Below are positions 28,080 through 40,900 of a stretch of 64,000 bases of DNA, piece by piece. Source of the stretch: Archegozetes longisetosus (Eukaryota > Arthropoda > Arachnida > Sarcoptiformes > Trhypochthoniidae); contig JAEMBT020000002.1 of the NCBI GenBank assembly GCA_018873245.2, forward strand, positions 9,646,001-9,710,000, written 5' to 3'. The notes under the pieces were generated by a model, which was given only the letters and a program-made list of their open reading frames with translations, made no database searches and was not told the DNA's origin. The translations under genes and the position numbers were made by a program. Positions within the stretch are counted from its first letter, which is position 1, and every line of letters begins with the position of its first letter.

Positions 28080-29225
28080 TCTATTTTGTTTCAATAGTTA
28101 TCTTCACTTTTTATTCAATTTGTCAACACAATCACTTGAGGAATGATTGTTTACCTATTTTAATAACATGTGTTTTGTAAACATTTAGGTAGAGATGTGA
28201 ACGGATTTAATTGCAATATTTGTATGTTTTATTAACTATTTATTAGTTAAAAGCATTGAAATCAATTAAACTTGAATTAAGTTTTATGACTTGTTGTCTA
28301 AATCAATTGCAAAAGGTTTAGATTACGTTTGGATAATATTTAGGTTGTTTATAAAATCAAATTAAAACGATCGGTAATTGCGATTATTCATTAGAAAAAT
28401 GGCAGAACAAGTCCTAATCAATTAAACGTCAATTGAAATATGAATGGTCTTCATGCTAAATTTTAACTCTATTCAAATTGAATCAAACATTAATTTGATC
28501 TTTTATTCAGTCAAAATTCATTTTAGTTATCTCGATTGCAATACAAACAGTTGTATTATAATTGATTGAAATTTTATATGAAATCAAGTTGAATTGAAAA
28601 CAAAATAAGTTTATTATTGTTTTATTTATACTATTTTATTAGTTGATAATTGAATTGAAACAGATCCATGATAGCTAAAATAATATGACAGCTTCAACTT
28701 AATTAAAATAAACAATTATTATATAAATATAAGTATGAAATGAATAGAATTGTAATAATAATCAAAATATTGGATTCTATTAATTTATGATATCAAATCA
28801 TTCAATCTATTAAATATTAATGTTGAATAATGAATTTGTAACTATTTAAAGATTAAATGTAAGTATTAGTACCCGTATTATCAATAATTATCTACTAATT
28901 CATAATTTATTATACTATTGACTAATTTATTAGTGAAGGTAATAATATTTTGAACACAACTAAAAATACCGGTATTTTATCGATTAAATAGCGTTCAAAT
29001 AAAGTTATTAATCTCTAAACTAATTGAATTACAGTATACTTTGTCTCACTTTCAGTTCTCTTAAAACATCGAAATAGTTAAATAATTTTATTGGCGAAAA
29101 ACTAAATGGATTGATGAGAATGAATGAATTGGTTGGCAATCAATTTGAATTGGTGTTAAAATCAGTGCAATTGTTTAACATTGAAATTATAATAAAAATA
29201 AGAACAATTAGTCAATCGATTCGTT
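28080..29225. other. Divergent intergenic region NUBP1/NDST
   Basis: Very AT-rich sequence between the two start codons, presumed to hold both promoters. No repeat or extra reading frame of interest. Confidence 0.5.
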
Positions 29226-32200
29226 ATGTTGTTTGAAAGTCTACTCAAAGATAAGCGAAAGTTTAATAATGCATCAAAAGGGAAATGGCTTCGATTCAAA
29301 ACACTATCCATAAAACAATGGCTTCTGATAGCATTTATATTTTCAATTATATCATTCTTCATATTCTCTCATTTTATCCCTTCGTCAGCATTTCATGGGT
29401 CAGTATTCAATGTTTAGATCGCTTGTTATAAAATGTTTGAAAAATATTTTTGAAATTCTTGACGAAAACTGATTGATACACTTTTAATTTATAGGCTGAT
29501 AAGAGTTCCTCCAAAGCCTCGATATAAATGCCATTCACATAATGACGACGTATTTCATCCTCCACTGACTCGATTGCCAGCTAATAGTCATATCTCGAAC
29601 GCACAGTTGCGCTTAGATCCAAAAGTTTTGATCTTTGTTGAAACTCAATACTCAAAGCTTGGAAAACAAATCACTGAAATATTAGAATCGAGTCGAATAA
29701 AGTAAGATAACTATTGGCTTCTTCTCAAATACTAAACTATAACTTTCTGTTAGGTTCAAAGTGGAAATTGCGGGCAAGAGTTTACCTCTTCTGACAAATT
29801 TAGATAAAGGAAAGTTTGCTGTTATCATATTTGAAAATTTTGAGAAATATTTAAGTATGAATAAGTGGAACAGAGAATTGTTAGATAAATATTGTCGCGA
29901 GTATAAAGTTGGCATCATTGGAATGATTCAATCAAATGAAGATAAGGTTAATGGAATCCAATTGAAAGGTCTTCCGATACATATGGACACTGGATTAGCC
30001 ATCAAAGACTATCGTTTGAATCCTGCATCTCCTGTATTGCGTTTAGCGCGTGCCGGAGAAGTACATTTCGGAAACCTTCCAGGAGAAAATTGGATTAATT
30101 TCTACTCTAATCACACTTCTTATCAGCCTTTAGGACAAGCGCACCTACAATATGACATGGATTCTTATAACAACGAAGACGTTAACTATAGTTATAATTA
30201 TTTGAATAAAAAGCAGCCTATAACAACTATAATTCAGGTAATTTCAATTGTGCATAAAATTATCTATAGTTTAAACGATTTAGGAGTTATTCATATATTT
30301 TGTAGCAATAATTTTCTATGAAGTTTTGTCAAACTTGTGATAAATACTTATGAATTGTAAAATTGAATGTATTATAGGATCACGGTCTCTACGATGGCAT
30401 TCAGAGAATAATATTTGGAAACGGTTTTGATTTCTGGATCCATAAGTTGATACTTTTAGACTCTATTTCCTTTTTGTCTCATGGAAAACTAAGCCTACCA
30501 CTTCAGCGCTATATCCTCATTGATATCGACGATATATTCGTTGGAGAAAAAGGCACTCGAATGAAGAAATCGGACGTCATTGAACTTCTTGAATCCCAAC
30601 GACGTCTAAGTCTATTAATACCCGGTTTTCGCTTCAATCTCGGCTTTTCGGGAAAGTTTTATCATAAGGGTAATCCTGAAGAAGATTATGGCGATGATCT
30701 ATTATTAGGTAATATTTTCAGTAATATTTCAGTGAATTTCTGAATTTCTTGGTATATAATATCATTTGAATCTGTTTTCAAAGAACACGCAAACGAATTT
30801 TGGTGGTTTTGTCATATGTATTCTCACACTCAGCCTCATCTTTACGATAACATCACTGTTTTAGAATCAGAAATGAAAATGAATCGCGATTTCGCACAGG
30901 TTTGTGTACATGATGTTGCAATTTCGGTCTGATAGAATGATAATAGCAGTAAATTTATTGTTTTTAATTTTTCAGAAGCAAAATATTCCCATAGACTCTG
31001 GTTATTCAATATCACCGCATCATTCAGGTGTATATCCAGTTCACGAGCCGTTGTATGATGCCTGGAAACGTGTTTGGAACGTTCGTGTCACCAGTACTGA
31101 AGAATATCCTCATTTAAGACCTGCCAGGTTGAGACGAGGATTCATTCATCGAGGAATCATGGTTTGCAAGCACTAATTTGTTCAATTTTGTTATATGTAT
31201 AAAATCCAATACTTTTGATTTAAGGTATTGCCGCGTCAAACATGTGGTCTCTATACCCATACCATATTCATTGATAAATATCCAGGTGGAAGAGATAAGT
31301 TGGAAAATAGTATACGTGGAGGAGAACTGTTCTATTCATTCGTTTTCAATCCAGTGAGCAAATAGTTTCACATAGTTCTCAACTTTATAATTAATATGAC
31401 ATTTTGATTTCTAAATAGATTAACGTATTTATGACTCATTTATCAAACTATGGAAACGATAGACTTGCTATTTATACGTTTGAATCAGTTATCAAATTCG
31501 TCCAGTGCTGGACTAATTTACAACTTTATACATTACCTCCATTGCAATTGGCCACTAAATATTTTCAATTATATCCTGAAGAAACAGATCCTATTTGGAT
31601 GGTTTGTATTGCATTTGTATATTTCTAAAAATAAGTTTCTCATAAAACTACACTTATTCAGAAACACTTTTCACTTGAGGTTTCTTTTCATCATATTGTA
31701 ACAAATTTCACTCACATTAACGCTTACAACGTTCAGAGATTTTGATTATTTTGTTAAGTGTTAATGCGAGAGCGATTTGCAATAAAATGGGGAGTAAGAG
31801 GAACTTGAACTTAATTTAAAAACAATTTGAAACAAGTGAAACTTTTTAAAATTAATCAAAGTAGTAGAATCTGAGTGTGTTTTTTATTTTGAAATGTAGA
31901 ATCCCTGTAATGATAAGAGACATCACGCCATTTGGTCAACAACCAAATCATGTGAACAATTGCCAAAATTTCTAGTGATAGGGCCACAGAAGACAGGTTC
32001 GACAGCTTTGTACACTTTCCTATCAATGCATCCGACAATTGTTAGTAATTATCCAAGTCCTGAAACTTTTGAAGAAATACAGTTTTTCAATGGGAAAAAC
32101 TATTACAAAGGATTAGACTGGTATATGAACTTTTTTCCAGTACCAAAAAACTCGACCGGAAGTTATTTATTTGAGAAAAGTGCCACTTATTTTGATGGAG

Positions 32201-32877
32201 AGCTTGTTCCTATGAGAGCTCATTCATTACTACCAAATGCAAAATTAGTTACGATATTGATTAGTCCAATCAAAAGAGCTTATTCATGGTATCATCACGT
32301 CAGAGCACACAAAGGATTGACTGCTTTGAACTATTCTTTCTATGATGTGATCACAGCTAATGACAAATCACCTAAACTGTTGAAAGAGTTGAGGAATAGG
32401 TGTTTGAATCCAGGAATTTATGCGCAACACCTGGACAGATGGCTTTCATATTACTCACCACAGCAGGTATTTAATATTTAAGATGAAATCATTTTTCAAA
32501 AGTCCAAATAAATGAATTTCAATCTGTTATTTGAAATATAGCTAATGATAATAGACGGCGAAGAACTGAAAGCAAATCCAGTTTCTGTAATGACCAAACT
32601 TCAAAACTTTCTAAAAATAGAGCCATTTTTTGATTTCAAAGAGCATCTAAGGTTTGACCCAAAAAAAGGCTTTTTCTGCCAAGTGACTCATATGAATAGC
32701 ACAAAATGTTTGGGAAGAAGTAAGGGAAGAGTTTATCCTCCGATGGAACCTCGGGCACAGAAGTTTTTGCGATCATTCTATTTATCGCATAACATCGCTT
32801 TATCTAAATTACTGACAAGACTTCATCACGTAATACCCAATTGGCTTGAAGAAGACTTATCTACTGGTTATAGTTAA
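29226..32877 (+). CDS. Ndst: Heparan sulfate N-deacetylase/N-sulfotransferase (NDST), 903 aa
   Basis: This Golgi enzyme removes the acetyl group of GlcNAc in heparan sulfate and adds sulfate from PAPS, starting all later modification. Ten exons join in frame: 29226-29398, 29495-29701, 29754-30237, 30378-30708, 30784-30899, 30976-31161, 31225-31353, 31419-31601, 31900-32466, 32542-32877. A type II anchor ([18 protein letters not shown], residues about 30-48) comes first. The deacetylase part includes [48 protein letters not shown] and [12 protein letters not shown]. The sulfotransferase domain has the PAPS 5'-phosphosulfate loop [11 protein letters not shown] with its catalytic Lys, the 3'-phosphate site [13 protein letters not shown], and the CLGRSKGR end. 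It is slightly longer than human NDST1 (882 aa). Drosophila has one such gene, sulfateless. Confidence 0.96.
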
Positions 32878-33810
32878 CCGTCGTTTAATCAATTATCTTT
32901 GTGCCATTTTATCAAATTTGTAAGTCATTAGAAGATATTTATTTATATTTTTAGACATGAATTGACTCCAGCTTTCGGAGACTTGACTATTAGGTTCATT
33001 TGCTTTTGATCGATTGATGAATCAAATAGTTTGAACTCTTCTAATACTACGTTGTCTACTTTTCCGAACCTCACTTTCATTAATGATTCGAAGAATATTG
33101 TGTTCATTAAACTAAACATTTGGTATAAATATCAAAGCCATCTATGTGTTGACCATTATCTTCAATTGAAGGCATTGATACAAATTTTGATTGAAAAAAA
33201 GAATAATTAAATTTATTTTTGCTTTGATTTCGAGTTTATTTTCAAGACCAGGTGTGAAACCACCTTAAACCAGTTTATAAGTCAGTTTAAAATCCAATCG
33301 AATTAATCAAATTTGATCGATAGACACAATTTCTGCCAAAATACAAGGGACCAAATGCTCGAATAGCACCTCACATTGATTTAATCAAGATTCTGAGCAC
33401 TAAGTTTATTTTATTTTATTTTATTTGAATTTTGTTAAAACATTTATAATTGGGTTTATTTTAAATATCAAGTTTTTAAGTTCAAAGTGAAAGAAGTGTT
33501 ACAAAATTAATTTTTGTATGCAGGTTATTATTATTCATACTTAATTTAAAGCAAGTAACTAAATGAAAATTAGGTATTAATTTGAACATTTGAATGAATT
33601 AAGTTCATATCTAAGATTGATTGCCTTCTCACAAAACTATCGAAGTATTGATTTTTGAATAACTGAAAGTTTTGAATTGAAGTTGATGTGGAGAGCCTTG
33701 TTTTAAAAGTTAGGATTATATTGAACTTACTGTATTGAAATTATTATATTGAACTTTTACAAGATGATTGTGATTTCTAGAGCTGCTTCTTTATTTTTTA
33801 CCATTTGTTT

Positions 33811-33811
<1 letters not shown>

Positions 33812-33841
<30 letters not shown>
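33812..33841 (+). repeat. (TAA)10 microsatellite
   Basis: Ten uninterrupted TAA units. Confidence 0.95.
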
Positions 33842-33843
<2 letters not shown>

Positions 33844-34796
33844 TCGATTGCATTGCAAGAAAGTATGCTTTGAGTGATAGGAACAGGTTTACAGTAAAGG
33901 CTCATTAGGCAGCAGTCTCTGCACCAATTTATAGCATTTTATTTACACGATGTTCTCTTTAACAAAACCACAATTATAGTAATTACTTAAAGGAGAGACT
34001 GACTCATGAGTGAACGCCCATCTCTGCTATCAATCAGTTTAACATATAATCATTAATAGCTTAATGTTCAAGTTGTTTTCCTCTATATCATTAAGCATTT
34101 AAGCATTGACCAAATTCATTCGAATAGCGGAACTATTTGTTCAAAATGCCCAATAGTCGACAAATTTTGGCTATTTTATGATTTTCATCAGAATTTAGAC
34201 TAATATCGAAACCTTTAACAAGTTGCAAAGACTGCGAGTTGAATGACTGAAAGTTAACAATACTGTCATGTGTTTTGATAGAATAGATTTTGAATGAGAA
34301 AAAAGCTGAACATATGTTTGACACGCTTTAAATAAATCTGTGTTTTTAAGCTGCCCTCAATAATGTGTTATTAGAAATGAATAATTTGACAAATGCTTTA
34401 TATATTAGAATATTTGCGATAAGCAATCGGTGTTATATGATATACATCTAGTTGGGGACAAATTGGACGATCAAATCGATTTAAATCTATCATTGTTAGA
34501 GTACGCAATAGACTCAAATTCAATCATATTTGGGATTCACTTGTTCACTTATCAAGCATGTTTATCAATTAGAATAAATGTCTAATTGATAGCAGTTGGG
34601 GATAAAAGTTAGTAATATTGAGGTAAAAGAGTAGTGAAATATTTTATGATTAATATGTGTACAAAGTGTAATTCAGATTTGTTAAGTTTGCGCATCAATA
34701 TGCTTTATGTAAATAATATAAGTTAAAATAATTGTAAACATGTAATATTGTATGTATTATATTATTAGTTAATAAATTATGCTTTAAATGTTTAAA

Positions 34797-34798
<2 letters not shown>

Positions 34799-34876
<78 letters not shown>
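34799..34876 (+). repeat. (TC)39 microsatellite
   Basis: A perfect 78-bp TC array, the longest simple repeat in the window. Its lack of interruptions suggests active length change. Confidence 0.97.
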
Positions 34877-34879
<3 letters not shown>

Positions 34880-37753
34880 AATAACAATAATTTGTTCATT
34901 TTAATCCTGTTGTCATTTGTTTCATAAATTGCTTTATAAATGGATTGAATCTAAAAATTGTTAGCAAATTTCAAACTAAGTTCATCCTGAATCAAGTTAT
35001 GAAAAAGTTATAAGTTTTAAGTATAATTAGTTCATATTTAAAACGTTCGAGTGCTTCCACTGTAAGCAATTTTGATTTGAAGGATTATAAACGATTAAAA
35101 GTATTTTAAAGTTATTAAATTTTCGTATTCTTTGAACCATTAATATTCGCTCATTTCCTGCTATTAATAAATAGTATGTTAAATAATTACTGATAGACTT
35201 TGTTTCAACATAAGTGTAACAAATTATGAATAATTTAATGGAATTGAGTGCAAATTGAATTTTGGAGCAAATCTAGTCGTAAAGTTGAGATGTGTCTCGA
35301 AATGGTTAAAGTATGACATTAATATAGTTTAGAAATACAAATAGCAGGCGCTTTATTAGAGTATATCAGTTGTATCTCTTTTTAGAAATACTGTAATACA
35401 TAGACGAAACTAACTTTATCGCAGCAAAAAATGCATTAAAATGTTTCTCAACCCTAGTTTTGCTTGACTACTCTCCTGTAAATAGTTCTGAAGAAATCTT
35501 CCGTCACATATTGTCGTCTTCATAACTGTTACCAAACACTTGAGAAATTTTAGCAAAAAATGACAGACCCGCTATGCATGATTGCAGTCGATTGCTTTTA
35601 TGTTCTCATTGATTGCAGTTCTCGATTACATCAATACAGTATCACGAATATGGAGACCCAAGTAAAAAAGTTTCATAAACCCATAAAATACACACAATAT
35701 TCAGTTTTCAGTTGACTCTCACAGAGAGATCAGAAATCGATTTTTTCAGATTGGAGACCAATTAGAGGCAAATTTTGTGCATAGGATTGACTTTAGAGAA
35801 TTAGATTACCTAAATTTGAGATCCAACCGGTAATTAAGTACGAAAAGATGGTTTCGATATATATCAAAGTAAATGGAATATGATAAGATTTTTGAATTAT
35901 ATTTCTGGTGGGGTTTGTCAAATAATTGTGATTATTGATAGGTTGAAAGAGATTGCATTAATATAATTGTTAGTTGGAACAATTTGGAAAATTTGATCAT
36001 TTATTATTAATTTGATATGTTTTGAGACCTATTATTAAAGATATAAGTATAGATAGTTGATAAATAAGTTTCAACCTAAATGTGGTTAATTTCTTAGAAA
36101 TGAGCGCAATTTATTCGTAATTTAGTTTCTCTTAAATAACTGGTTTTAAGCTTTCTATACCTTATATTATAATTTATTGATTCAAATTCGTTCTGGTTTT
36201 TGCTAATCATTCAAGTTTAAGTTGAAATTTTAATCTTTGCTTCTTCTAATTAAATTATAGAACCCCTTCAATGTTCACTTTTGATGGATCGTTGTAATCA
36301 AATTTTATGTTTGAGTCTGACTTTTAAAACCTAACTCTTCTCATTGAAACTACTGTTTAAGAGTAATAATGTTAAAAATAAATCATTTGATCGTGTAACG
36401 ATTTACTGGAATTTTTTCGTAAAATTACATTTCTGAACAAATTCTTGGAAAATCATTGCTAAATGAACTTAATATTGAAAACTAAATTTGAATTGAAAGA
36501 TTAATTGAATTTAATTAGAGTGATTAGAATGGTTTAATATTCTAGCTTGTTAGAATCTATAAGATAAAAAATTGCAGCACAATGTTCTACCACACCATCA
36601 TAATTAAAGTTGTAAATCGACTTATATGACATGAGAGCAACTCATGACTATTCTATGGATTGAAAAGTTAGTGTTAAATAGCCTGAAAGCTACTTAGCCG
36701 CTTGTAAAAGTATATGATAAACCTGAAAGTAGCCCTTAAAATACTGATTTGCTCAAAGATTCGACTGCAAGTATGTTAATAGTTGGCTAAGGCTTTAAAG
36801 CTAAAGTTAAGCGGAATAAGTAATTTAATTGCCTTATTTCGCATTCAAGTTCAAGTGCGCACTTAATTAGGTAAATAGCGATTTCTTATATAAGAATCAA
36901 CGCCTTCAACAAACTTAAAAAACTTTGCTTACTTTTATTACACGGAAATAAAGGCTAAGAATCGAGTAAAAGTTTAGGACTAAACTCATTCTATAGTACA
37001 TTTGATTCAAATAAGTTATTTAAGTTAATAACTGCAAAGTGAGTACTCTGACAAATAAATAAATAAATGAAGTGTTAAAAGCTGGGTTCAAACAATGGCA
37101 CTAATCAGTACTAAAGCCTAGAGTTTGATTAGTTGGGAAAAACCACCACACAATAGAAAATGAGTTGGAATGACCGAAATCTCATTTCGCATTACTTTTG
37201 ATGTCCTAAAATACTATATGTGAAAAAATAAATACAAATTTTAATGAAGACTTGATAGGGATTAAGGAAATTGTAAAATTTGAAAAAGTAAAAAGTTAAG
37301 ATTATATTTTGAGCCAAAATGCATAATTAAATGTATCGAGTGCTTCAGTATGTAACGACTTGAAAGATTGAAAAATTCGTTAGTGATAGCGTTACGTTTA
37401 ATGGTCTGAAACTATCTGAAATTAACTAATAGCTTGAACTATCTGGAATTAACTAATAGACTGAGTCGTCTTCTGATTGATTATATGTAGGATAGAAACT
37501 AAAAAATCATTGAGATCAGGACAGAGAGTATATAACAGTGATTTGTTCAACTAATCAATCACTGATAAGAATATTTAAATTCCTAAAGTTGTTTACAGCT
37601 CAAAATAAGCTAATCTGAATTTGTAGCTTCAATTATAAACCGACTTATCGAGACAGCCCTATTTGGTGTCTTCTCATTGATAGCTCGTTCTAACAATACT
37701 GTTAGAGTTACGTTACCTCCTTTTTAACTATATTTTGACCTCCCTTTATGAGG

Positions 37754-37760
37754 TATATAA
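37754..37760 (+). promoter_or_regulatory. TATA box of the 726-aa secreted protein gene
   Basis: TATATAA lies 167 bases before the ATG at 37927, in a locally more GC-rich setting. That leaves room for an intron-free 5' UTR of roughly 140 bases. A TATA box suits a gene expressed strongly in one tissue or stage. Confidence 0.55.
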
Positions 37761-37926
37761 GCTCGAAGTCGGTCAAGTTTACACAACAATAATTCTTCTA
37801 TCATAATTGAAGTTACAATAGAAAAAATAACTGAATTTGCATGTGTCGCGAAATTTCAAGGTCTCTTATTGTAACATAAGTGATTCGGAATATTCTTACT
37901 TCAACATTATTCCTACAAGAGATACA

Positions 37927-40900
37927 ATGAGGAGCGTAAGTATATATTTATTTTATTATTCTTTTATAGCTTACTTCTCTATCTTAACTTTCGATTCTAT
38001 ATTTTTTCAAATATCGTTCATCTTTGCCTAACTTTTCATTAAAAACTTTAAATTTTTGAGCTTAAGTTGTATTGTAAGTTTCATTTTTTGTTATACTTTA
38101 CATCAAATAGTTCAGTTAACAATTTTTTACACTCAATATATTCATGTATCTCACAAAGAAGATTAATAGAGTGAACATTTTTTCTATCTATGGATTTCCG
38201 AAAAACCTTAAGCCGATCATAGACAACATCATATTATTTTAAAAAAGATGTTTAAATTTAAGAATGTTTTAAGAAGCTTTTTAAGAAGATTACTATGCTT
38301 TAGATCACATGTATTTGCATTAATTGAATTTTATTCAACTAGTTCCAAATTTGAACCTATAGATGCATAATTGGTTGACAGTTACACACTATTTATGTCA
38401 TAATCAATAACCTTTCAGGTTTTCAAACTAAGAATTTCAATCTTTGTCATTTTAAGGCTTAAAGTATGCATAATTTCATGTATGACAACACTAATTTGAA
38501 TCAAGCTTAAATGCTGAAGATTCTTCACTTATTTATTTTGTAAATGCTCCTATCTTGTAATTAAATTAAGGTAGACTTCAACTTTTTTTGTGAAGCTCAA
38601 ACAAATCTTAATCAAACTTATTTCATGGTTGGAGCGTATTATCGAATTTTTTAGAAATAACTTAATTAAGAATATGCTTTTTAAATGATTGACACCATAA
38701 AAGACTTTATTCTATAAGTACTGTAGAAATTTTGAGAATTCTTTCTGTGAGTTAGTGTCAATATGAGAAACGCTCACAAATGAAAATATATTCAAAATAA
38801 TCTTCAAAACTCATAAACTAAGGACGAAAACTGAAATTTGTCAACACTGATCACTTCCAAGTTTGACAATGGACCACAAATTTTAGTTGACCTGAATTTT
38901 AAAGTTCAAAAGACAAGCCCTAACTTTGTTGATGTAACCAGAGGTTGTCAAATGAATGATCCTCATTGTTAGTACTCTTTGGCTTTCTATAAGATTTTTT
39001 CTGTCAAGATCTTTTCAAATCCGCATTGCAATTTCCACTCTATTGAATATCTAGACACTTTAATAATCTATTTGAGTAGTTTCAAATAGATTTAACTTTC
39101 AAATTCAGAGTTCACTATTGATTCTGACACAAACCTAATAAAAATTCGATCATAACATGACTAATTTCAAATTATACTTACTATTCGATACGTCCAGAAA
39201 ATACAAGAAGGAAGTCATCTCTATTAAGCAGATGCTAATAATGAGGACCACTTGTTGCCTACCTGTGCAGATAACTTATTCTGATTGTTGCAAATCACGC
39301 TCATAATTAGGTTCATTAAGTTATAAATACTAACCGTTATGAGCTTTCAGTATCCTCGCTTTAATTATTATTAAGAACCTGATTTGCAGTAATACAGAAT
39401 AGTTTTTAGATATAATATCTGAATGTTTAATGAAGAAAAAAATAAAACTCATAAATTTAATATTGTCGGCTTTACTGAAGTAGAAGTTTAGAAATTAGAT
39501 TTATTGTATTCAAATGGAAATGAAGAAAGCCAATTATTTATTATGCAGCAATTTTTACGAGTGAACTCAGTTTTTCATGTGGCCCCAACTGTATTATTTT
39601 TCATAAATATTCAATCATTATCTATTTATTGTCGTCCTTATATGTCAACGCAAATTAATAAACTGTCTGCTCAATACTGAATCCGAAAATTAATTTCAAT
39701 TGTAATTATAATATGAAGCATTACTGCGGAAGTTAATCGTATGATCACCTTTTCAGACCGTCGAGCATAAAATAGATCTGATGAACCATTGACTAGTTTG
39801 GCAAAATATAGCTAAAAGTTCAATATGAAAGCTTATCAATTGAACAATAGAAGGAATTTTAGATTATTTAGAAACCTCTTTAACTTGAAAATAGGAACAT
39901 TTATATAAACACTTGACTAGATTTATTAAAGTTTAGATAAGCACCGGCAACAAATTAAATCGATTTTATAATAAACTCTTAAAACTAAAACAAAGCCTTA
40001 GTCGATTTGTTTAATGCTATTTATGAATCTTATATAAATTTACATTCAAGTAGTTTATTGTAGAAGTAATTACAATGAAATTAGTTTTGATATGATCTGC
40101 TCTCATAACCCAATCAAATAGCTAAGAGGACACAAAAAATGAGCACAAAAGAGTTCTCTGTGATTATCCCACACCTACAGTAGAAGTGAAGCGATCGGTA
40201 AATATATTGTTCCCACAAGTATATAGAGCGTTATTATTTCTCATAATCAACCATAAACGAATACCCCAACCGTTCACTAATCATATACTATTTGTCAAAA
40301 GTTAAGTTCGACGAGCCCAACTAATATCAATATATATATCATTTATTTGAAAGGATAAAAATAACTTCTCATATCACTAGTACTTCACCGCTAGTATTAG
40401 TTTTCAAGTTCAAGTATTTTCTCACCCCTTTTCTTAAATAAACATTTAATTCTTTAAGAGCTCTATGGAGTTCATATTTTTTCTCAACAATATTCAAGAA
40501 CATTGTTTTGATTCAAATCAATAAAACTTATTACCGACTGAGGATTGAATAAGTGGTTTGTTATAAGTCGTATATGTAGTAGAGTAGAATTTGACTGTTG
40601 AGACACTGATGCAACAGTTGCAGCACGAGCTCAAAACAGGCCCATATGAAGAGGCGTGCGTATGAAGGACGACTTGTCTCGTGCGTGAAAACAGTAAAGT
40701 TTAGCACAATTTACAAGATAATCAAAATTAAATCTGAATGTGATCTCGTGCTGCAAGAATAATTGGATGGATGATTCAGCGGTAAAGCTAGGAATATAAG
40801 TCGGAATTTTGACTTTGAACAATAGCGTATATTTTCAATCAGGAAAATAAATGGGTCAAAGCTTGCCTTTAGGTAAAAGCATCAAAATCTTTCAAAAATC

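Larger units (their letters stand above)
32878..37753. other. Long gene-free interval with microsatellites
   Basis: The first few hundred bases are presumably NDST 3' UTR. The rest is AT-rich, without a reading frame that I can support on either strand. It contains the microsatellites annotated separately. Confidence 0.6.
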